Positions 58,092 through 64,000 of a stretch of 64,000 bases of DNA are shown here, one piece after another. Within the stretch, counting starts at the first letter, position 1, and the number at the start of each line of letters is the position of its first letter. Made by a program: the position numbers and the translations under genes. The DNA lies in the NCBI GenBank assembly GCA_046594835.1, contig JBKJQZ010000069.1:1-64000 (forward strand), written 5' to 3'. Source of the DNA: JACCXE01 sp046594835 (lineage in GTDB: Bacteria > Actinomycetota > Acidimicrobiia > Acidimicrobiales > JACCXE01). Under the pieces are notes generated by a model, which was not told where the DNA came from, made no database searches, and was given only the letters and a program-made list of their open reading frames with translations.

Positions 58092-59294
58092 ATGGGGGGA
58101 ACGGAACGGACGTTACGCGGCAAGGCTGCGGTAGTGGGTGTGACCGACGCGGTCTCGCCCACGGGTGAGCTACAGCTGACCGGGCGCGCCCTCGAGGCGC
58201 AGATGGTGCGCGAAGTTCTCGACGACGCGGGCCTGACGCTCGCCGACATCGATGGCGTCTGCCACCACAGCTCGGCTATGCAGTTCGCCGAGTTCCTCGG
58301 CATCACCCCGACCTTCACCGACTCGACCACAACCGGTGGTTCGGTGTTCGAGGTGTACCTCGAGCACGCGGCCTCCGCGGTTGCGAGCGGCGTGGCCGAG
58401 TGCGTGCTGGTGGTGTTTGCCCAAACGCCACGTGCCGGTCGCGCGTTGGCCAAGCGCCGCAACGCCGATCCCAACGCGGCGCAAAAGGCGCGCGCCGCGA
58501 TGTACGGCACCGACAACCCGATGACCGAGTGGGAGACGCCCTACGGGTTGCAGGGCCCGGTCGGCTCGTACGCGCTCGCGGCGAACCGGCACATGTCGCA
58601 GTACGGCACGACGTCGGAACAGCTCGCGTCGATCGCCGTGCAGACGCGTCAGTGGGCCACGCTGAACCCACGAGCGAAGGCGCGCGACGCGCTGACGGTG
58701 GACGACGTGCTCGCGTCAGGACTGGTGGCGTCGCCCTTGCACAAGCTCGACTGCTGCCTGGTGACCGACGGCGGCGGCGCCTTCATCGTCACGTCGGCCG
58801 AACGGGCGAAGGATTTGAAGAAACCGCCGGTGTACGTGCTCGGTGCGGCCACCGCGCACGACCACATGATGATCAGTCAGATGCCCGACCTCGCCACGAC
58901 GCCGGGCGCGATCAGCGGTCCGAAGGCGTTCGGCATGGCCGGGATCACGCCGAGCGATGTGGACGTGTTCATGGGCTACGACAGCTTCACCATCACCCAG
59001 CTGCTGCACTTCGAAGACCTCGGCTTCTGCGCCAAGGGCGAAGGCGGCGCATTCGTCGAGTCGGTCGGCATCGGACCCGGCGGCGGCCTGCCCACCAACA
59101 CCAACGGCGGTGGACTCAGCTACACCCACCCCGGCATGTACGGGATGTTCCTCGTGGTCGAAGCAGTCCGTCAGCTGCGGGGCGAGTGCGACGACCGGCA
59201 GGTCGCCGACGCCAACATTGCCGTGGCCCACGGCTCGGGCATGGTGCTCAGTTGCATGTCGACCGCAGTCCTCGGCACGGAGGCGGCGCTCTGA
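58092..59294 (+). CDS. Thiolase-fold protein of the lipid-transfer (Ltp2-like) type, non-canonical
   Basis: A 400-residue thiolase-superfamily protein of the SCP2-thiolase type (AECVLVVFAQTPRAG, TDGGGAFIVTSAERAKDL, GGGLSYTHPGMYGMFLVVEAVRQLRGE). At the place of the nucleophilic cysteine it reads DSTTTGGSVFEVYLE (residues 77-91), with no cysteine. The classical thiolase reaction is therefore unlikely, and it may act like the Ltp2 retro-aldolases that shorten steroid side chains with a DUF35 partner. The partner gene follows with one-base overlap. The ATG at 58092 starts MGGTERTL. Activity is inferred. Confidence 0.82.
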   Translation: MGGTERTLRGKAAVVGVTDAVSPTGELQLTGRALEAQMVREVLDDAGLTLADIDGVCHHSSAMQFAEFLGITPTFTDSTTTGGSVFEVYLEHAASAVASGVAECVLVVFAQTPRAGRALAKRRNADPNAAQKARAAMYGTDNPMTEWETPYGLQGPVGSYALAANRHMSQYGTTSEQLASIAVQTRQWATLNPRAKARDALTVDDVLASGLVASPLHKLDCCLVTDGGGAFIVTSAERAKDLKKPPVYVLGAATAHDHMMISQMPDLATTPGAISGPKAFGMAGITPSDVDVFMGYDSFTITQLLHFEDLGFCAKGEGGAFVESVGIGPGGGLPTNTNGGGLSYTHPGMYGMFLVVEAVRQLRGECDDRQVADANIAVAHGSGMVLSCMSTAVLGTEAAL

Positions 59295-59725
59295 TGGCCC
59301 GCGTCGAACCGAAGCCGACCGAGACCACCGACGCGTTTTGGGAAGCGACGCGCGAGGGCACGTACCTCGTGCAGTGGTGCACCGCGTGCGACACGCCGAT
59401 CTTCTATCCACGCGAGGTGTGCCCGCAGTGCTTGTTGTCCGACAACCTCACGTGGCGCGCGTCCAACGGCACCGCGACCGTCTACGCAGTGAGCGTGCAG
59501 TACCGACCCGCCAACCCGACCATGGCTGACCGCGTCCCGTACGCGGTTGCCCTCGTCGAGCTCGACGCCGGCGACGGCGCCCGCACCATTCGCTGCATGA
59601 CCAACGTCGTTGATTGCGACCCCGAAACGGTCGCGGTGGGCGACGCGGTGTCTCTCACCTGGGAGCCGTTGTCCGACGGCCGCCAACTTCCACTGTTCCG
59701 CCCTGTTGAAGGAGCCACCTCATGA
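59294..59725 (+). CDS. DUF35 zinc-ribbon/OB-fold protein (second copy)
   Basis: A 143-residue DUF35 protein. The zinc ribbon is C29, C32, C43 and C46 (CTACDTPIFYPREVCPQC), then the OB fold (VQYRPANPTMADRVPYAVALVELDAGDGARTIRCM). ATG at 59294 overlaps the preceding stop by one base (TGATG). DUF35 partners bind acyl-CoA and support the thiolase-fold protein in a heteromer. It is distinct in sequence from the protein at 30273-30668, with an N-terminal helix extension. Confidence 0.9.
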   Translation: MARVEPKPTETTDAFWEATREGTYLVQWCTACDTPIFYPREVCPQCLLSDNLTWRASNGTATVYAVSVQYRPANPTMADRVPYAVALVELDAGDGARTIRCMTNVVDCDPETVAVGDAVSLTWEPLSDGRQLPLFRPVEGATS

Positions 59726-61041
59726 CCGTCACCGAAACCACGAGCGAGAACATCGTCGAGGAACTGCGCGACTGGCTCAGCGAGAACTGGAGCGCGGATC
59801 TCACGTGCGCGGAGTGGTGGGAGCGCCTCGGCCTTGCCGGCTATTCGCAGCCGATCATGCCGGTGGGCCGCTACGGCCGCGGCGTTAGTCGCGGCGACGC
59901 GATCAAGGTGCAGCGCGTGATCGCCGACCACGGCGCGCTCGGCGCGCCCAACGGTCTCGGCCTCATGCTTGCGGCGCCCACGATCGCGACCCACGGTACC
60001 GACGAGCAGGTTGAGCGCTTCGTACGCCCGATCGTCACCGGGCAGCTCGCGTGGTGCCAGCTCTTCAGCGAACCGGGTGCAGGGTCTGACCTCGCGGGAT
60101 TGAACACAAAGGCGATCAAAGACGGCGACGTCTGGATCATCAACGGTCAAAAGGTTTGGACCTCGGGCGGACAGATCGCGGACATGGGCATGCTCATCGC
60201 GCGGACCAACCCGTCGGCCCCGAAGCACCAGGGCATCACGTGGTTTGCGTTCGATATGCACCAGCCCGGCGTGGAGGTCGTCCCGCTCAAGGAGATGACG
60301 GGCCACGCGATGTTCAACGAGGTCTTCATGACCGACGCGACAGTGAACGACGACGCGCGCATCGGTGACGTCAATGACGGCTGGGCCGTGGCCAACACCA
60401 CGCTGCTGTTCGAGCGCTCGGGCATGGGCGCCGGTGGCGACCGCGTGATGGGTGCGTCGCCCGGCACGATCGCAGGCAACCTCGACAAGCCCGCCGGCTC
60501 GTTCGTGCGCTCGCGCCCGGTCACTGCGACCAAGGAGAAGAAGGCGCAGGCTTCGGGAGCGGCGGCTTCGCCGGCCGCCGCCTACATCAACCTCGCTCGC
60601 GAGTTTGGCAAGGACCAGGACCCGAGCATGCGGCAGCGCTTGGCGCAGAGCCACATCCTGCAAACCCTCACGCGTCTCAACACCGAGCGTCACAAGGCGG
60701 TGCGGGCCAAGGGTGGCGACATTCCCGGCATGCCGAACTTCTCGAAGCTGTTGATGGCCGACATCCTTCGTCACAACCGCGACATGAGCGGCGACATCAT
60801 GGGCGCCCGCGGCATGCTGCACGCCTACACCGACGAGCAGCGGGCGACCCTTGAGAACGCCCCCGGCGGTTCCGCCGCAGCGGCCTACACCGGGCTGATC
60901 CTGAGCGCGCAGGCGCTGCCGATCTACGGCGGCACCGATCAGATCCAGAAGAACATCGCGGGCGAGCGCGCCCTCGGACTCCCCAAAGAGCCGGGCGACC
61001 TCTCCCGTCTCCCGTTCAACGAACTCCCCAAGAACGGCTAG
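59722..61041 (+). CDS. Acyl-CoA dehydrogenase
   Basis: A 439-residue FAD-dependent acyl-CoA dehydrogenase. Typical elements are WCQLFSEPGAGSDLAGLNTKA, GQKVWTSGGQIADMGMLIARTN, the GHAMFNEVFMTD strand and the C-terminal IYGGTDQIQKNIAGERALGLPKEPGD. It should oxidise an acyl-CoA to the enoyl-CoA. The ATG at 59722 overlaps the DUF35 stop by four bases. Its place with the thiolase-like, DUF35 and diiron proteins suggests beta-oxidation-type breakdown of a lipid or sterol side chain. The exact substrate is unknown. Confidence 0.92.
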   Translation: MTVTETTSENIVEELRDWLSENWSADLTCAEWWERLGLAGYSQPIMPVGRYGRGVSRGDAIKVQRVIADHGALGAPNGLGLMLAAPTIATHGTDEQVERFVRPIVTGQLAWCQLFSEPGAGSDLAGLNTKAIKDGDVWIINGQKVWTSGGQIADMGMLIARTNPSAPKHQGITWFAFDMHQPGVEVVPLKEMTGHAMFNEVFMTDATVNDDARIGDVNDGWAVANTTLLFERSGMGAGGDRVMGASPGTIAGNLDKPAGSFVRSRPVTATKEKKAQASGAAASPAAAYINLAREFGKDQDPSMRQRLAQSHILQTLTRLNTERHKAVRAKGGDIPGMPNFSKLLMADILRHNRDMSGDIMGARGMLHAYTDEQRATLENAPGGSAAAAYTGLILSAQALPIYGGTDQIQKNIAGERALGLPKEPGDLSRLPFNELPKNG

Positions 61042-61058
61042 CACTTCCGCGTCGTCGG

Positions 61059-62009
61059 CTAGTGGTCGTGGCCGGCGTGGCCGCCGGTCACGTGGACGTC
61101 GAGGCCTTCGATGGCGCACCAGGCGCCGTTGTCGACGCAGCCTTCGCACTCCAGCTCGATGGTTGCGTGCGCGATCGAGAACGGCGCGCTGATGGCCGCC
61201 TTCACGCGCGTGGCGACCTGCTGCGCGTCTTCGAGCGACGGGTGACCTTCCACGATCACGTGGGCCGAGAGGGCGCGCACCTCTGACGAAAGGCTCCACA
61301 CGTGCAGGTCGTGCACGGCCTCGACGCCGACGACCGCCATGATCGTGGCCGCGACCTCGGCGACGTCGAGGCCGCGGGGGGTGGACTCGAGCAACACGTC
61401 GCCCGTCGAGCGCAGCAGAAGCCACGCCTGCCATGAGATCAGCGCCGCGATAAGCAGCGAGATGAGCGGGTCGATCCGCTCGGCGCCGTCGACGACGAGG
61501 ACCACGATGCCGCTCACGACCACGCCGAAGCTGGCGGCCGCGTCTGCGGCCATGTGCAGCACCGCGCCGCGCATGTTGATGTCGTGCTCCTTCTCCCGTA
61601 GGAGCAACGCACTAAACCCGTTCACGACGAGTGCGGTCGCAGCGACTGCGATCACGGTGCGGCCTTCGACGGCCTCGGGATGAATAAGGCGGCGAACGCT
61701 CTCATAGGTGATCACCGCGGTGGTGATCAGAATGGCCGCGGCGTTTGCCTGCGCGGCGAGCACGGAGCTGCGGTGGTAGCCGAACGAGCGTGAGGCGTCG
61801 GGCGTCCGCCGTGACCACCGCACGGCGAGTAACGCCAGTGCGATGCCGCCGACGTCGACGAGGTTGTGGCCGGCGTCGGCGAGCAGTCCGATTGAATCGG
61901 CAAGGAACCCCGCGGCGGCTTCGCCAGCGACGATCATGACGTTGAGCCCAAGCACGATCAGGAGGCGTCGCTCCCGTCGTTCCGACACGCTCCTCGCTCG
62001 GCTGGCCAT
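61059..62009 (-). CDS. Cation diffusion facilitator (CDF) metal transporter
   Basis: A 316-residue cation diffusion facilitator with six membrane helices. The TM2 metal site is NLVDVGG (in LADAGHNLVDVG), TM5 has LHMAADAAAS, and the C-terminal cytosolic domain has VHDLHVWSLSSEVRALSAHVIV. The tail ends in a His-rich segment, HVTGGHAGHDH. It exports zinc or a similar divalent ion. The start ATG is at 62009. It converges on the acyl-CoA dehydrogenase gene, 17 bp apart. Confidence 0.93.
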   Translation of the reverse strand: MASRARSVSERRERRLLIVLGLNVMIVAGEAAAGFLADSIGLLADAGHNLVDVGGIALALLAVRWSRRTPDASRSFGYHRSSVLAAQANAAAILITTAVITYESVRRLIHPEAVEGRTVIAVAATALVVNGFSALLLREKEHDINMRGAVLHMAADAAASFGVVVSGIVVLVVDGAERIDPLISLLIAALISWQAWLLLRSTGDVLLESTPRGLDVAEVAATIMAVVGVEAVHDLHVWSLSSEVRALSAHVIVEGHPSLEDAQQVATRVKAAISAPFSIAHATIELECEGCVDNGAWCAIEGLDVHVTGGHAGHDH

Positions 62010-62044
62010 CTCCTAGTTGTAGCGGGCGCGGGTAGGTTCCGGAT

Positions 62045-62923
62045 GTGGAGACCGACCTGCGCTGCTCGTCCCAGGCACGCGCCCTTGGATCTGACCCCGC
62101 GGGTACTGCGGTTTCGTCGTTCGCGTTCTTGCTCATCGAAGTGCCGCTGCCGTGGCCGAACGAGATCGGTGCGCACCCTGGAGTTATCGCCGCAGCCGAC
62201 GCGATCCACGCGATCGGCGCGCGCGTGCAAGGAGTCGTGCCACGGAGTGACGACGCCGAGCAGGCTCACGCGGTGCTGTATTCGCACGACGACGGACCGT
62301 TCCGTTCCTACGTTCGCCGCGACGCGTGCCTCGACGCGGCCGACCTTGTCTCCGGCGTCTCCTCGCTCGCCGACTCGCCCGTCGCCGACGACGGCGTGCG
62401 CGACCTATTGGTGTGCACACACGGCGCGCGCGACCGCTGCTGCGGCTCGATGGGTACGTCGCTTGCGAGAAACGTGGCCCCGCGTGCGGATGTCCGCGTG
62501 CGTCGCACTAGTCACCTGGGCGGCCACCGGTTCGCGCCAACCGTGCTCGTGCTGCCCGAAGGCACCGCGTGGGCCTGGCTCGATGACGCGCTGCTTGCTT
62601 CGGTCCTCGATCGCTCGGGTGATCCGCGCAAGGTGCTCCCGCACTACCGGGGCTCGACGGCGATGCCGTCGCCGTTGCTGCAGTTCGCTGATCGGTGGGT
62701 GTTCGGCGACGTTGGCTGGGATTACCTCGACGCGTCGCGAGGCGGGGCCGTGGTCGAAGTAGACGACGACTGCACCACAGTGCGCATCGACACCTCGATC
62801 GGGTCGTGGACCGCAGTCATCAAGAAGCTCGGTACCACCCCCCAGCCCGTGTGCGGTGACGAGCTACGTGCTGCGAAGAAGTGCGACGACATTCTGCAGC
62901 TCGTCGAACTCACCGAGAACTAG
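62045..62923 (+). CDS. Sucrase/ferredoxin-like protein
   Basis: A 292-residue protein of the sucrase/ferredoxin-like (Suc_Fer-like) family: LLVCTHGARDRCCGSMGTSLAR and RTSHLGGHRFAPTVLVLPEGTAWAWLD are the hallmark; the cysteines (C-x8-CC) are likely iron-sulfur ligands in a thioredoxin-like fold. The physiological role is unknown. GTG at 62045 is the start, 35 bp from the divergent CDF gene. It converges with the methyltransferase. Confidence 0.85.
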   Translation: METDLRCSSQARALGSDPAGTAVSSFAFLLIEVPLPWPNEIGAHPGVIAAADAIHAIGARVQGVVPRSDDAEQAHAVLYSHDDGPFRSYVRRDACLDAADLVSGVSSLADSPVADDGVRDLLVCTHGARDRCCGSMGTSLARNVAPRADVRVRRTSHLGGHRFAPTVLVLPEGTAWAWLDDALLASVLDRSGDPRKVLPHYRGSTAMPSPLLQFADRWVFGDVGWDYLDASRGGAVVEVDDDCTTVRIDTSIGSWTAVIKKLGTTPQPVCGDELRAAKKCDDILQLVELTEN

Positions 62924-62938
62924 AGGGAGCAACGGCCG

Positions 62939-63568
62939 CTAAGCGGAGCGACGGGCAAACACCGCGAAGAGTGGGTCGCCTGGCGCGGTGAGCGGCGTAC
63001 GCAGCTGCGGCGTTGGTTCGTCGAAGCCGCCCGCGTTGGCGAAGTAGCTCTCGACGATGCGGCAATGGCCGACGCTGTCGGTGTTGAGCCAGCCCCGGAT
63101 CGCCTTGGTCGGGAAGAGACGGTTCGAGAAGGTGACGACGAACCAACCGCCGGGGCGCAGCACGCGCGCGACGTCGCGGAACACTTCGACCGGGCGAACG
63201 AGGTAGTCGACCGAGACGCAGCACGTGGCGTTGTCGAACGAGGCGTCGACAAACGGCAGGATGGGGTCGACGTTGAGGTCCTGAATGACCGAGTCGGTCG
63301 CCAGTGGGTTCGCCTCGAGCTCCTCCGCGTTCATTCCGAGCACCGTGAGTTCGTTGGGTTCGGCTCCGGGCCGGAAGTGCGAGATCCAGGAACTCATGAG
63401 GTCGAGCACGGTGGTGCCACCGAGGCCGAGGTGTTCGTACAAAGCTCCCACCGCTGCGATGGCGCGGTCGTCGATGTGGGTGAGCAAGCGCGGCTCGTCG
63501 TAAAACCGGGCGTCATCGGAAGAATCGGCGCGGTCGAAGAACCCGGCGGGGTAGTCGCTCCCGGTCAC
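62939..63568 (-). CDS. Class I SAM-dependent methyltransferase
   Basis: A 209-residue class I methyltransferase. SAM-binding motif I is present in modified form (TTVLDLMSSWISHF, where the usual glycine-rich turn is replaced by MSSW), followed by NELTVLGMNAEELEAN, motif II/III FVDASFDNATCCVSVDYLVRP and RVLRPGGWFVVTFSNRLFP. The loss of glycines in motif I is notable. The substrate is unknown. Its ATG at 63568 overlaps the end of the F420 gene by four bases, so the two are coupled. Confidence 0.83.
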   Translation of the reverse strand: MTGSDYPAGFFDRADSSDDARFYDEPRLLTHIDDRAIAAVGALYEHLGLGGTTVLDLMSSWISHFRPGAEPNELTVLGMNAEELEANPLATDSVIQDLNVDPILPFVDASFDNATCCVSVDYLVRPVEVFRDVARVLRPGGWFVVTFSNRLFPTKAIRGWLNTDSVGHCRIVESYFANAGGFDEPTPQLRTPLTAPGDPLFAVFARRSA

Positions 63569-63987
63569 GCTCGCGGCAGCACTCCGTAGGCGTGGTTCGG
63601 CTTCAGCCGCACGACCAAGCGCTTGTCGTTGACCATTGCCTGGCGGTACTCGTCCCAGTTCGGGTGCTCGCCGGCCATGGACCGGTACGTCTCTACCAAG
63701 AGGTCCACCGTTGCGTCGTGTGGATCAGCCGCGATCGGCGTGAGTTCCACGTCGCCCTCTATCACCACGTAGGCCCAGAAGTTTTCCTGTGTGACGTGCA
63801 GCGCCGCCCACGGCTCGCGGGTGAGGTTGAAGTACTTGGCGCGGTCGGCCGTGATCGAAATCTCGACGGTGTCGCCAGCGAGTCGGTAGACGATGTTTGA
63901 CAACTGCGGACGTCCGTCGCGCTTGATGGTGGTCAGGACGGCCGACTTCTTGTCGGCGGCGAAGGCGAGCGCGGCAACGAGTTCCAT
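63565..63987 (-). CDS. PPOX-class F420-dependent oxidoreductase
   Basis: A 140-residue split-barrel protein of the pyridoxamine-5'-phosphate-oxidase-like, F420-binding family: AVLTTIKRDGRPQLSNIVYRLAGDTVEISITADRAKYFNLTREPWAALHV is the core barrel, followed by LLVETYRSMAGEHPNWDEYRQAMVNDKRLVVRLKPNHAYG. It probably uses F420H2 on an unknown substrate. The ATG at 63987 is the start. It is the upstream gene of the pair with the methyltransferase. Confidence 0.88.
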   Translation of the reverse strand: MELVAALAFAADKKSAVLTTIKRDGRPQLSNIVYRLAGDTVEISITADRAKYFNLTREPWAALHVTQENFWAYVVIEGDVELTPIAADPHDATVDLLVETYRSMAGEHPNWDEYRQAMVNDKRLVVRLKPNHAYGVLPRA

Positions 63988-64000
63988 GGGTCCTTGCTAG

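Noticed and set aside
1..64000. CRISPR arrays, insertion sequences, integrases or prophage genes
   Set aside because: I looked for spaced short repeats, transposase motifs and terminal inverted repeats and found none.

Overview
The window is about 64 kb of high-GC DNA from an actinobacterium, most likely a member of or near the Acidimicrobiia. The reasons are the order dnaN-recF-DUF721-gyrB-gyrA followed by a TadE-like protein, a DUF3566 membrane protein and tRNA-Ile; many GTG starts; F420-type oxidoreductases; a SCO6745-family protein; and DUF35/thiolase lipid genes. The taxonomic call is inference. The left edge lies close to the replication origin, because dnaN is cut by the window start and dnaA would be just outside.

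Layout. 1-9.2 kb: replication and topology core (dnaN 3' part, recF, DUF721, gyrB, gyrA), a TadE-like protein, a polytopic GT-C-like membrane protein, DUF3566 and tRNA-Ile(GAT). 9.2-20.1 kb: an accessory block between tRNA-Ile and tRNA-Ala(TGC), which are usually neighbours in actinobacteria. It holds an LPxTG surface protein, a Rossmann dehydrogenase, a membrane class III cyclase, a zinc metallopeptidase, a second copy of the GT-C-like protein, and a compact module of a membrane-anchored ECF sigma-like protein divergent from a 52-residue secreted peptide and a cysteine-rich secreted protein. 20.2-23.9 kb: a giant amino-acid-permease/hybrid histidine kinase fusion that abuts a truncated cNMP-binding gene. 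23.9-29.2 kb: VOC protein, ArsR-SRPBCC fusion, alkylation repair pair (Ada/AlkA fusion plus Ogt), beta-carbonic anhydrase and a secreted FG-GAP propeller.

29.2-33.5 kb: DUF6624 protein, Nfu_N-domain protein, DUF35-thiolase-Rieske oxygenase, hotdog thioesterase. 33.5-37.7 kb: a KdpE/KdpD-like two-component system divergent from a KimA-like potassium transporter. 37.7-39.5 kb: the TIGR02587/TIGR02588 pair and a gamma-carbonic-anhydrase-like protein. 39.5-43.7 kb: M20 amidohydrolase followed by lutABC for lactate use. 43.7-46.7 kb: secreted subtilase and a second M20 peptidase. 46.6-50.7 kb: LemA, DUF2207, SDR and SCO6745 genes on the minus strand. 50.7-56.3 kb: assorted enzymes (serine hydrolase, retropepsin-like lipoprotein, tyrosine phosphatase, sulfotransferase, F420-type reductase, glutathione peroxidase). 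56.3-61.0 kb: a TetR-led operon with a diiron protein, a thiolase-fold protein lacking the usual cysteine, DUF35 and an acyl-CoA dehydrogenase, which resembles lipid or steroid side-chain catabolism. 61-64 kb: CDF zinc exporter, sucrase/ferredoxin-like protein, methyltransferase and PPOX/F420 enzyme.

I see no CRISPR array, insertion sequence, integrase or rRNA. The most unusual items are the permease-kinase fusion, and the sigma/secreted-peptide module with a 9-bp inverted repeat over the peptide's ribosome binding site. Two genes also have conserved N-termini that extend upstream of any canonical start codon.
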